From Cyanobacteria bacterium Co-bin13 (GTDB lineage Bacteria > Cyanobacteriota > Cyanobacteriia > Phormidesmidales > Phormidesmidaceae): DNA of 6,722 bases. The notes below the pieces were generated by a model. The model did no database searches. It saw nothing but the letters and a program-made list of their open reading frames with translations, and was not told where the DNA came from. Location: assembly GCA_014534385.1 (NCBI GenBank), contig JACVRP010000212.1, positions 1-6,722 of the forward strand. The letters run 5' to 3'. The position numbers and the translations under genes are program-made. Of the stretch, positions 1-5,746 are shown piece by piece; the first letter of the stretch is position 1; each line of letters starts with the position of its first letter.

Positions 1-65
1 CCAGCGACAGCAGTGGCGGTGACGACGTGATTGACGCTGAGTTTTCCGAGCCTGAGAACAAGTAA
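1..65 (+). CDS. dnaK: C-terminal end of chaperone DnaK (Hsp70), 5' part outside window
   Basis: Only the last 20 codons are visible, reading in the frame that starts at base 3 and ending at TAA 63-65. The encoded tail is a Ser/Gly/Asp-rich stretch followed by DDVIDAEF and a short acidic end. That is the hallmark C-terminus of bacterial DnaK, where the EEVD-like DVIDAEF segment closes the disordered tail after the lid. DnaK is a cytosolic ATP-dependent Hsp70 that works with DnaJ and GrpE. Cyanobacteria usually carry several dnaK paralogues, and this tail does not show which one this is. A clear intrinsic terminator about 60 bp downstream suggests the gene ends its transcription unit. The call rests on this short motif alone. 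Confidence 0.8.
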   Translation, partial: SDSSGGDDVIDAEFSEPENK

Positions 66-99
66 GTAGTCAGGCCATTGTAAAGACCCTAAAACTTAG

Positions 100-130
100 C
101 GCCTGGACTTGCTCCGGCTAGCAAGAGGCG
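100..130 (+). other. Bulged hairpin just upstream of the dnaK terminator
   Basis: CTTGCT (108-113) pairs with AGCAAG (120-125) across a 6-nt loop. The stem continues as CGCCT (100-104) with AGGCG (126-130) after a 3-nt bulge (105-107). The outer right arm shares its last three bases with the left arm of the terminator, so the two structures compete slightly. It may stabilise the 3' end of the dnaK mRNA. That role is inferred from position only. Confidence 0.4.
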
Positions 131-156
131 GATGGATTTATCCATCCGCTTTTTTT
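128..156 (+). terminator. Rho-independent terminator after dnaK
   Basis: A perfect 9-bp stem pairs GCGGATGGA (128-136) with TCCATCCGC (141-149) around a 4-nt TTTA loop. Seven T residues (150-156) follow at once. This is a textbook intrinsic terminator on the plus strand, placed 63 bp after the dnaK stop. It should isolate dnaK from the hydrolase gene downstream. Confidence 0.9.
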
Positions 157-225
157 GCGGGCTATAGCTGTTGTCACATTGCTTAGAACATCTAATTTTG
201 GAGGTGTGGGAGCTTTGCCCCCAGC

Positions 226-242
226 CAGGGGTGGAACCCCTG
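226..242. repeat. GC-rich palindrome, possible dispersed intergenic repeat
   Basis: CAGGGG (226-231) pairs perfectly with CCCCTG (237-242) around TGGAA. It is preceded by a degenerate GGG-agctttg-CCC hairpin (208-220). Paired short G/C palindromes of this kind are typical of repeats scattered between cyanobacterial genes. Only one copy is seen in this window, so its repeat status is inferred. Confidence 0.4.
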
Positions 243-298
243 CACCCCGTCCTAATTCCAGTGGCTAGCGCTATGGGCCAAATTCTTGTGAGATTGAG

Positions 299-314
299 TG
301 GGCAAAAAAGCCCA
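299..314. other. Short hairpin with A6 loop
   Basis: TGGGC (299-303) pairs with GCCCA (310-314) around six A residues. No T-run follows on either strand, so it is not a canonical terminator. Its function is unknown. Confidence 0.35.
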
Positions 315-425
315 AAAGCACTGCCCTTGAGGAAACGTTCTATAACCCAAAGCCACTTTGGCCTCGGAGCTTCTTAAGCAAAACCGCAGTTATGGATGGA
401 GACAAGGAATAATTTCTCCGGCAAT

Positions 426-434
426 TGCTATAAA
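426..434 (+). promoter_or_regulatory. Extended -10-like promoter element for the hydrolase gene
   Basis: TG (426-427), one base, then TATAAA (429-434) matches the extended -10 pattern TGnTATAAT with one mismatch. No good -35 hexamer lies 16-18 bp upstream, which extended -10 promoters tolerate. Transcription would begin near 441. That is after the first possible ATG (434) but before the second (476), giving a leader of about 35 nt. Confidence 0.35.
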
Positions 435-475
435 TGCAAAAACAACTGCACCGTAAACAATCGGCTCGATCTACC

Positions 476-1495
476 ATGACCGACTACACCACTGTTAAGA
501 CCCTTTTGGAGACTGAGCTGAGGCAGCAAGAGCAGGCCTATCCCCTGGCGGAGAAGGCGTTTCACAGCCTGATGCTGCTCCATAAACAGCCCACTGAGCG
601 CGTCTGCCTCTGCTTCCACGGCTTTACCGCTGGCCCGTACCAGTTTGAACCCCTGGGTCGACGCTTCTTCAACGCTGGCTACAACGTGGTAGTCCCGCTC
701 CTGCCGGGTCATGGTAGGGCAGGTAACTGGGGCAAAGACAATCCGCCGCCCCTGCCGGTAGATCCCAAGGAATATCTTCGCTTTGCAGTGCAGTGGCTCA
801 ACCTGGCCCAGCGTTTGGGGCACCGGGTGGTTGTGTGTGGCCTCTCCGGGGGCGGCACGCTGGCAGCTTGGCTAGCCTTGGAAAAGGCGACTGCCATTGA
901 GCGGGCAATTTTGTTTGCTCCTTACCTAAGCGGCAGCAGTAAAGTCGTCGATCTGTTTGTGCAGCACGCTGACACTTTTTTTACCTGGACGAAAACCGTA
1001 GCCCCCTCCTACCCTGGCTTCGATGTAGCGGCGCTGCGGGCCATTTTAGAGATTGGTCAGCACTGCCTGAAGCGGGTTCGCCAAGCCCCTGTCGCGCCGA
1101 CCTTTACGATCTCTAGCGAAAGCGATAAGGCTGTCAGCAACGTAGACCACAAACGCTTTTTTGAAGCAGCCCTCAAACAACAGCCGCTGTCCTGGTACAA
1201 CCGCTTTGACAAGGTGCTTGATATTCCCCACACGATGATGACTGAGCAGGAGGGGAACCGCTATCAAAACTTGCTAATTGTGATGACCCAAGCCTTTGTG
1301 GAGAGCGAGCTGACCTGGATCGAGGTGGAAGAAATTGCCTACTACATGACCAAAGGCCGCACTTTTCGAGCAGTGGTAGCCGATCTAGGCCTAGCAGCCA
1401 AAGCCTCCAAAGATATGCCTGCCATGATGACGATGGTCGATAAGTGGTCCATCGTTGTAGGCCGAGAGCTCAGCGCCAAAGGTCGGGGTTGGTAG
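476..1495 (+). CDS. Alpha/beta-hydrolase fold protein (esterase/lipase-like)
   Basis: The 339-residue product has the core signatures of a serine alpha/beta hydrolase. These are an oxyanion-type HGF (48-50) after a hydrophobic strand, PGHG (77-80), and the nucleophile elbow GLSGG (122-126, catalytic Ser124). A likely acid is Asp217 in SESDKA and a likely base is His252 in DIPHTMM, spaced as the family requires. The substrate cannot be predicted; carboxylesterase or monoacylglycerol-lipase-like chemistry is most likely. No signal peptide or membrane span is visible, so it is probably cytosolic. About 85 residues follow the catalytic His, more than the minimal fold needs. An in-frame ATG at 434 would add 14 residues. 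I prefer 476 because a -10-like box overlaps the upstream ATG, but neither start has a Shine-Dalgarno. The gene appears to stand alone between the dnaK terminator and a regulatory gap. Confidence 0.85.
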   Translation: MTDYTTVKTLLETELRQQEQAYPLAEKAFHSLMLLHKQPTERVCLCFHGFTAGPYQFEPLGRRFFNAGYNVVVPLLPGHGRAGNWGKDNPPPLPVDPKEYLRFAVQWLNLAQRLGHRVVVCGLSGGGTLAAWLALEKATAIERAILFAPYLSGSSKVVDLFVQHADTFFTWTKTVAPSYPGFDVAALRAILEIGQHCLKRVRQAPVAPTFTISSESDKAVSNVDHKRFFEAALKQQPLSWYNRFDKVLDIPHTMMTEQEGNRYQNLLIVMTQAFVESELTWIEVEEIAYYMTKGRTFRAVVADLGLAAKASKDMPAMMTMVDKWSIVVGRELSAKGRGW

Positions 1496-1538
1496 GGGGT
1501 AGATCCTCGCCCTTTCAAAATCATTACCATAGTGAAAA

Positions 1539-1564
1539 TACTGATAGTGACCCGTCTATCAGTA
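1539..1564. promoter_or_regulatory. Perfect 9-bp dyad, candidate operator
   Basis: TACTGATAG (1539-1547) and CTATCAGTA (1556-1564) form a perfect inverted repeat with an 8-bp spacer. Overlapping it, ATAGTGA occurs twice in direct orientation (1529-1535 and 1544-1550), 15 bp apart. The lack of a T-run and the position 43 bp after the hydrolase stop fit a protein-binding site better than a terminator. The regulator is unknown. Confidence 0.45.
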
Positions 1565-1606
1565 GAGGTGCGCTATTGCGATCTCCCCTGTGACAGAGAC
1601 ATTAGG

Positions 1607-1612
1607 TATAAA
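1607..1612 (+). promoter_or_regulatory. Possible -10 box of the sensor-kinase promoter
   Basis: TATAAA sits in an A/T-rich patch. GTGACA (1590-1595) resembles a -35 hexamer but is only 11 bp away, too close for a standard promoter, and TTGCGA (1576-1581) is 25 bp away, too far. If the box is used, transcription starts near 1619 and the dyad is centred about 67 bp upstream, a usual activator position. Confidence 0.2.
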
Positions 1613-1694
1613 AAATGCTTTATCGTCCTTAACTAAGGGATTATGGGAAAATGTAGGCTTTCACCTACTCACCGCGAATAAAGATGTCGGTAGG

Positions 1695-1732
1695 AGCCTA
1701 ACGGACGACCCAGCGTTAGGCTTCTGGTTTTT
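1695..1732 (+). promoter_or_regulatory. Leader hairpin followed by T-run, possible attenuator
   Basis: AGCCTAACG (1695-1703) pairs perfectly with CGTTAGGCT (1714-1722) around a 10-nt loop. TTTTT follows at 1728-1732 after five bases. The gap before the T-run makes it a weaker terminator than the one after dnaK. It lies 44-81 bp before ATG 1776, where a conditional terminator would control kinase expression. Confidence 0.35.
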
Positions 1733-1775
1733 CTGCTGTCTAGCAGTGTCTAGCTTGGGTCTTCCTTGCCTGTCT

Positions 1776-4700
1776 ATGAACGACTTGCTGAAAATGTTTG
1801 GGTTGTTGAGCGGGCCTTTTATTCCCCATGGCCACTGCTACCTCTGGAAGCCGGAGCTGGTCTCTCTCCACCTGGTCTCAGATGCGCTGATAGCGGCTGC
1901 TTACTACTCTATTCCCATTACTCTGCTGTACTTTGTCCGTGAGCGAAAAGATCTGCCCTTTAACCGGATCTTTTTACTGTTTGCGGCTTTTATTGTCTCT
2001 TGTGGGACAACTCACCTATCCGCCATTTGGACTCTGTGGTACCCAACCTATTGGCTATCTGGCACGATTAAGGCGTTTACTGCCCTGATTTCGGTCTTTA
2101 CTGCGCTGGAGCTAATCCCGCTGGTGCCCCTAGCTTTGGCGCTTCCCAGCCCGGCCCAGCTAGAGGCTGCTAATAAAGAGCTAAATACCCAAATCCAGGA
2201 GCGGCTGCAGGCCGAGGAAAATCTCCGCCAGTCTCAAAACCTGCTGGAGCAGCGGGTGCAGGAGCGCACTGCCGAACTAGCCCTAACGAACCAACAGCTG
2301 CAGCAGGAGGTTTTGGAGCGCCAGCGGACAGAGGCGGCGCTGCGGGCCAGCGAAGAGGTCGCTAGAGCCAAAGCAGAAGAACTGGAAACCATTATGGAGA
2401 CGGTTCCGGCAGCGGTTTGGGTAGCCTCTGACCCAGACTGTCGCACCATGACGGCCAACCGCACGGCCTATGAACTGATGCGTATGCCGCCGGGCTCGAT
2501 TACAAACCAATCGCCCCAAAACCGGCAGTTTCAGTTTCCCTTCAAGCTCTACAGAGATGGCCAGGTTATTGACTATGAACATATGCCCATGCAGCGAGCG
2601 GGCAAAACTGGGCAGGCAATCGAGGAGGAATTTGAGTTTGCTTTTGGGGAAGATGATGTCCACTCCTTGTACGGTAAGGCTGTGCCTCTGCGAGATGAGC
2701 AGGGCAATGTGCGGGGCGTGGTAGGGGCCTTTTTAGACGTTACTGAGCGAAAGCAGGCGGAAGCCGCGCTGCGCCAGAGCCAGGAACAGTTGAAACGAGC
2801 TAATGAACGGTTTCGGCTTGCTGCCCGCGCCGTCAGGTCCCTTATCTACGACTGGGATATCCCCAACAACTGGGTGGAGCGGACTGAAGGGCTGCTGCAT
2901 GTTCTGGGGTTTTCGCTGAAGGAGGCAGAGCCCACGGCTAATTGGTGGCGCGATCGCGTTCACCCAGAGGACCTGAAGCACCTAGATGAAATGGGAGCTA
3001 CCGGGTTCCAGAGTGATTATTACGCCAATGAATATCGGGTGCTCAACCGGGATAACCAGTACACCGACGTGCTCGACCAGGGACTTATTGCCGAGCGAGA
3101 TGCTGCCGGAAACCCAATCCGCATTGTCGGTAGCACCATCAACATTAGCGATCGCAAAGCTGCCGAAGCTGCCCTGCGCCTCAGCAAAGAACGGTTTCGG
3201 GCGCTGTTTGAAGATGCCCCCGACGCCATCTTGATTGCTGACCAGCAGGGCACCTTTATCGACGTCAATACCAACGCCTGCCGCCTGCTGCAGTACGAGG
3301 CAGCTGAGCTGACCGGCAAACAGTTGATGGACCTGCTGCCCCAGGAGGAGCTGCCGCTGCTAGAGTCGGTTCGCGTAACCCTGATTAGCGGCGAAACCCA
3401 CGTTGGCGAATGGCGGCTGATCGATGCCCTGGGCAAACTGCTGCCGGTAGAAATCAGCGCCAAGATTTTGGCCGATGGTCGCTGGCAGCTCTTTGTACGC
3501 GACATTCGCGATCGCAAAGCTGCTGAAGCCCTGATCCAGATCAGTGAATCTAAGCTCAGAAGCTTTGTTGAGGCCAACGTCATCGGCATTCTCTTTGCCG
3601 ATATCTATGGCACCATCCGAGAAGCCAACGATGAGCTGCTAAAAATTATTGGCTACTCCCGGCAGGATCTGGAGGCGGGTCAGCTGCGCTGGACCGACAT
3701 TACTCCGCCCGAGTACCTGACGCAGGATGCCGAACGCATTGCTGAAGCCCAGGACAAGGGAGCCTGCACACCATTTGAAAAGGAATACATCCGCAAAGAC
3801 GGCAGCCGAGTGCCGGTGCTGGTCGGCTTTTCCCTGGTGGAGCCGGTGCGTACAGAAGCAGTTGCCTTCATCATCGATCTGACCGAGCGGCAGCAGGCCG
3901 AGGCCGAGCGCGACCGACTATTGGCTTTGGAAAAAGCGGCCCGAGCCGAAGCCGAGCGCGCCAACCGAATCAAAGACGAATTTTTGGCAGTGCTTTCCCA
4001 TGAGCTGAGATCGCCCCTCAACCCCATTTTGGGCTGGGCCACCCTGCTGCAGCGTCGCCAGGTTGATGAAAAAACGCTAGGAAAAGCGCTGACAACGATT
4101 GAACGCAACATCAAGCTGCAGCTCCAGCTGATCGACGATCTGCTGGATGTCTCTCGGATTTTGCGCGGCAAGCTCAATCTCAATCTGGAGTCGGTCGATT
4201 TTGCCACTGTGATCACCGCCGCCATTGAAACGGTCCGGCTCTCTGCCGAGGCTAAAGGCATTGAGATTCAAACCCACTTTGCCAGGGGCACCGGTCAAGT
4301 CCGGGGAGATGCCGGACGCCTGCAGCAAATTGTCTGGAACCTCCTCTCTAATGCAGTTAAGTTCACGCCTAACGGGGGCCAAATCACGATCTGGCTCGAT
4401 CAGATTGGCAGTGAGATTCAGATTCAGGTGCAGGACACCGGCAAAGGCATTAGCCCCAGCTTTTTACCCCACGTGTTTGAGTACTTTCGGCAGGAGGATG
4501 GCTCGACCACCCGGCAGTTTGGCGGCCTCGGTCTGGGTCTGGCCATTGTCCGCTATCTGGCTGAAATGCACGGCGGCACCGTTAGCGCCGACAGCCCTGG
4601 GGAAGGACTGGGCTCCGTCTTTACCCTGCGAATTCCCTGCACAGAGCAGCCCGACCCGGTGCTCTCTATCGAGAGTAATCTGCAGCCGCTGAGCCCGCTC

Positions 4701-5096
4701 TCCCTGGAGGGTATTCGCATCCTAATAGCTGAAGATGAGGTAGATACCCGCGAATTTATCACCTTCATGCTGGAGCAGACCGGGGCTGTGGTGACGGCTG
4801 TCGCCTCAGCCCCAGCAGCCCTGTCCGCCCTGGCAACGTCGCTGCCCGATATTTTGATCAGCGACATCGGGATGCCGGGGATGGATGGCTATATGCTGCT
4901 GCAGACTTTGCGATCGCAGCCCCCCGAGCAGGGCGGCACTCTCCCCGCGATTGCCCTCACCGCCTATGCCGGTGAACTCGATCATCGGCGAGCTTTTGAG
5001 GCCGGTTTTAACATTCACGTGCCCAAGCCGGTCGATTCTGAGCGGCTAATTGAGCTCATTCTCAGGCTGGTTAGACCAGGGGGCGGGGCAAGGTAA
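1776..5096 (+). CDS. Hybrid sensor histidine kinase with ethylene-binding membrane domain, four PAS domains and C-terminal receiver
   Basis: The product is 1106 residues from ATG 1776. FIPHGHCYLW (15-24) leads into three membrane helices (about 28-54, 62-88, 92-123) that match the plant ETR1 ethylene-binding domain. ETR1 Asp25, Tyr32, Ile35, Pro36, Ile62, Cys65 and His69 correspond to Asp36, Tyr43, Ile46, Pro47, Ile73, Cys76 and His80, so copper and ethylene binding is likely. A charged coiled coil (126-204) follows, then four PAS domains (about 202-326, 342-461, 472-581, 591-706), most ending in a D/E-R-K/Q-x-AE motif. HisKA has phospho-acceptor His742 in SHELRSP. The ATPase domain shows its N-box (Asn855, Asn859), DTGKG (887-891) and GGLGLGL (916-922). 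The receiver (980-1100) has Glu986/Asp987, phospho-acceptor Asp1030, Thr1062 and Lys1084. All catalytic residues are present. Synechocystis UirS/Etr1 (Slr1212) shares the input domain but is known with a PAS-GAF-kinase layout and no receiver. A GTG at 1590 would add 62 residues; neither start has a Shine-Dalgarno. The signal and output partner are unknown. Confidence 0.9.
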   Translation: MNDLLKMFGLLSGPFIPHGHCYLWKPELVSLHLVSDALIAAAYYSIPITLLYFVRERKDLPFNRIFLLFAAFIVSCGTTHLSAIWTLWYPTYWLSGTIKAFTALISVFTALELIPLVPLALALPSPAQLEAANKELNTQIQERLQAEENLRQSQNLLEQRVQERTAELALTNQQLQQEVLERQRTEAALRASEEVARAKAEELETIMETVPAAVWVASDPDCRTMTANRTAYELMRMPPGSITNQSPQNRQFQFPFKLYRDGQVIDYEHMPMQRAGKTGQAIEEEFEFAFGEDDVHSLYGKAVPLRDEQGNVRGVVGAFLDVTERKQAEAALRQSQEQLKRANERFRLAARAVRSLIYDWDIPNNWVERTEGLLHVLGFSLKEAEPTANWWRDRVHPEDLKHLDEMGATGFQSDYYANEYRVLNRDNQYTDVLDQGLIAERDAAGNPIRIVGSTINISDRKAAEAALRLSKERFRALFEDAPDAILIADQQGTFIDVNTNACRLLQYEAAELTGKQLMDLLPQEELPLLESVRVTLISGETHVGEWRLIDALGKLLPVEISAKILADGRWQLFVRDIRDRKAAEALIQISESKLRSFVEANVIGILFADIYGTIREANDELLKIIGYSRQDLEAGQLRWTDITPPEYLTQDAERIAEAQDKGACTPFEKEYIRKDGSRVPVLVGFSLVEPVRTEAVAFIIDLTERQQAEAERDRLLALEKAARAEAERANRIKDEFLAVLSHELRSPLNPILGWATLLQRRQVDEKTLGKALTTIERNIKLQLQLIDDLLDVSRILRGKLNLNLESVDFATVITAAIETVRLSAEAKGIEIQTHFARGTGQVRGDAGRLQQIVWNLLSNAVKFTPNGGQITIWLDQIGSEIQIQVQDTGKGISPSFLPHVFEYFRQEDGSTTRQFGGLGLGLAIVRYLAEMHGGTVSADSPGEGLGSVFTLRIPCTEQPDPVLSIESNLQPLSPLSLEGIRILIAEDEVDTREFITFMLEQTGAVVTAVASAPAALSALATSLPDILISDIGMPGMDGYMLLQTLRSQPPEQGGTLPAIALTAYAGELDHRRAFEAGFNIHVPKPVDSERLIELILRLVRPGGGAR
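2950..2957. repeat. HIP1 octamer
   Basis: GCGATCGC, the highly iterated palindrome of many cyanobacterial genomes, here within a 10-bp palindrome CGCGATCGCG (2949-2958) in PAS domain 2. Five copies occur in this window against about 0.1 expected by chance. Confidence 0.9.
3148..3155. repeat. HIP1 octamer at end of PAS 2
   Basis: This copy covers the Ser-Asp-Arg codons of the SDRKAAEA motif that closes PAS 2. Confidence 0.9.
3508..3515. repeat. HIP1 octamer at end of PAS 3
   Basis: This copy covers the Arg-Asp-Arg codons of RDRKAAEA at the end of PAS 3, the equivalent place to the 3148 copy and exactly 360 bp from it. Confidence 0.9.
4910..4917. repeat. HIP1 octamer in the receiver domain
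   Basis: This copy lies in the receiver part of the kinase gene, after the phospho-acceptor aspartate. Confidence 0.9.
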
Positions 5097-5167
5097 AAGG
5101 GGCCGAGCGGAAGGAAGGTAGGGATGGGGTGTAAGGTATGAGAGAACAGGGCAGGAGGCAGAGGGAT
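5097..5167 (+). other. G/purine-rich spacer with degenerate short repeats
   Basis: The plus strand between the kinase stop and the next gene is almost all G, A and T. It has near-repeats such as GGGATGGGGTGTAAGG and, running into the next gene, GGGATATGGGATGTAGGG. This resembles decayed heptamer-type tandem repeats of filamentous cyanobacteria. No terminator is present, so readthrough from the kinase is possible. Confidence 0.35.
5153..5158 (+). promoter_or_regulatory. Strong Shine-Dalgarno that sets the pentapeptide gene start
   Basis: AGGAGG lies 9 nt before ATG 5168. It supports this ATG over the in-frame ATG at 5138, whose upstream bases give only a weak TAAGG. The purine-rich surroundings could produce such a match by chance. 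Confidence 0.6.
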
Positions 5168-5668
5168 ATGGGATGTAGGGTCTGGCTCCGCTTGATGTCT
5201 GCTGCTCTGTGCCTGCTGTGCTGGCTTGCGGGTCAGCCAGCCCTGGCTAGCGACTATCCGCCGCCCCTTTCCTACAGCAATGCCGAGTTAAAGGGAAAAG
5301 ACTTTTCCGGCCAGACTCTGCGAGCGGCTGAATTTTCTAATGCCAACCTGGAGCGGGCAAACTTTAGCGGTGCCGACCTGCGTGGGGCTATTTTTAGCGG
5401 CTCGGTGGCAACCGACACGAACTTTCAAGGAGCCGACTTTTCAACGGGCATGTTGGATACGGCGACCTTTACCCGCGCTAACTTGAAGGACGCTATTTTG
5501 GCGGACACGATTTTGTTTCGGGCCCGTTTTGAAGAAACCGACATTGCCGGAGCCGACTTTTCAGGAGCGCTGCTCGACGGGGCTCAGGTGCGGCGGCTAT
5601 GTGCGATCGCAACCGGCACCAACCCTAAAACCGGTGTTGATACCCGCGATTCCCTCGGCTGCCGATGA
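5168..5668 (+). CDS. Secreted (likely thylakoid-lumenal) pentapeptide-repeat protein
   Basis: The 166-residue product begins with a signal peptide: basic start, hydrophobic core rich in Leu, Ala and Cys (about 9-22), and an Ala-x-Ala site QPALA|SD giving likely cleavage after Ala27. The mature protein has about 20 consecutive A(D/N)LXX or A(D/N)FXX pentapeptides (39-138), with one irregular unit near the middle. These should fold as roughly five coils of a right-handed quadrilateral beta-helix. The C-terminal cap has two cysteines, Cys145 and Cys165, flanking TGTNPKTGVDTRDSLG, which could form a disulfide. This layout matches the lumenal pentapeptide proteins of cyanobacteria and chloroplasts (TL15/TL17 type), whose role is poorly understood; a periplasmic location is also possible. 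The gene follows the kinase by 71 bp with no terminator between, so co-transcription is plausible. An upstream ATG at 5138 would add 10 polar residues to the signal peptide. Confidence 0.85.
   Translation: MGCRVWLRLMSAALCLLCWLAGQPALASDYPPPLSYSNAELKGKDFSGQTLRAAEFSNANLERANFSGADLRGAIFSGSVATDTNFQGADFSTGMLDTATFTRANLKDAILADTILFRARFEETDIAGADFSGALLDGAQVRRLCAIATGTNPKTGVDTRDSLGCR
5603..5610. repeat. HIP1 octamer in the pentapeptide gene
   Basis: This copy lies at the Cys-Ala-Ile codons in the C-terminal cap of the pentapeptide protein. Confidence 0.9.
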
Positions 5669-5720
5669 CGGCTGCCATGCCCCTAGAGCCGCGACCGTAA
5701 ATTCTTTGAAACCTTTTGCG

Positions 5721-5746
5721 AGCGCGTCCCGTCGAGGGGACGCGCT
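5721..5746. repeat. Perfect 10-bp GC-rich inverted repeat between convergent genes
   Basis: AGCGCGTCCC (5721-5730) pairs with GGGACGCGCT (5737-5746) around a 6-nt loop. It lies near the middle of the 111-bp gap between the pentapeptide gene and ycf39. Neither strand has a T-run after the stem, so it is not a classic intrinsic terminator, though it could stop or protect both transcripts. GCGTCCC/GGGACGC palindromes are also common as dispersed intergenic repeats in filamentous cyanobacteria. Confidence 0.5.

Larger units (their letters stand above)
157..425. other. Intergenic spacer, no supported gene
   Basis: This stretch separates the dnaK terminator from the promoter candidate of the hydrolase gene. 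The only open frame (TTG start at 171, 68 codons) has no ribosome binding site and recalls no family; much of it translates the GC-rich palindromic stretch around 208-246. It holds that cluster, a second A-loop hairpin at 299-314, and otherwise AT-rich unstructured DNA. I see no tRNA, CRISPR or transposase remnant. Confidence 0.6.
1496..1775. promoter_or_regulatory. Structured gap/leader upstream of the sensor kinase
   Basis: If the kinase starts at ATG 1776, these 280 bp are non-coding. The gap carries a dyad and direct repeat (1529-1564), a TATAAA box (1607-1612) without a well-spaced -35, and a 9-bp hairpin followed by five Ts (1695-1732). An open frame does extend upstream in the kinase frame to GTG 1590. 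That 62-codon stretch has five TTA leucine codons, which are rare in the rest of the gene, and has no ribosome binding site. It also lies ahead of the point where ethylene-domain proteins normally begin. No terminator for the hydrolase gene is evident. Confidence 0.5.

Noticed and set aside
171..377. Small plus-strand open frame of 68 codons before the hydrolase
   Set aside because: It has a TTG start, no ribosome binding site and no recognisable domain, and its middle is a translated palindromic repeat.
428..823. Minus-strand open frame antisense to the start of the hydrolase
   Set aside because: It overlaps the conserved HGF and PGHG region of the real gene and shows no family features.
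3020..3589. Long minus-strand open frame inside the kinase gene
   Set aside because: It lies antisense to PAS domains 2-4 and its product is Ser/Arg/Leu-rich, a typical shadow of a GC-rich gene; no motif is visible.
3680..4261. Minus-strand open frame of 193 codons antisense to the kinase domain
   Set aside because: It has the same shadow composition, and the plus strand encodes clear PAS and HisKA motifs here.
4225..4692. Plus-strand out-of-frame open frame in the ATPase domain
   Set aside because: The in-frame reading gives the complete N, G1, F and G2 boxes, so this frame is a shadow.
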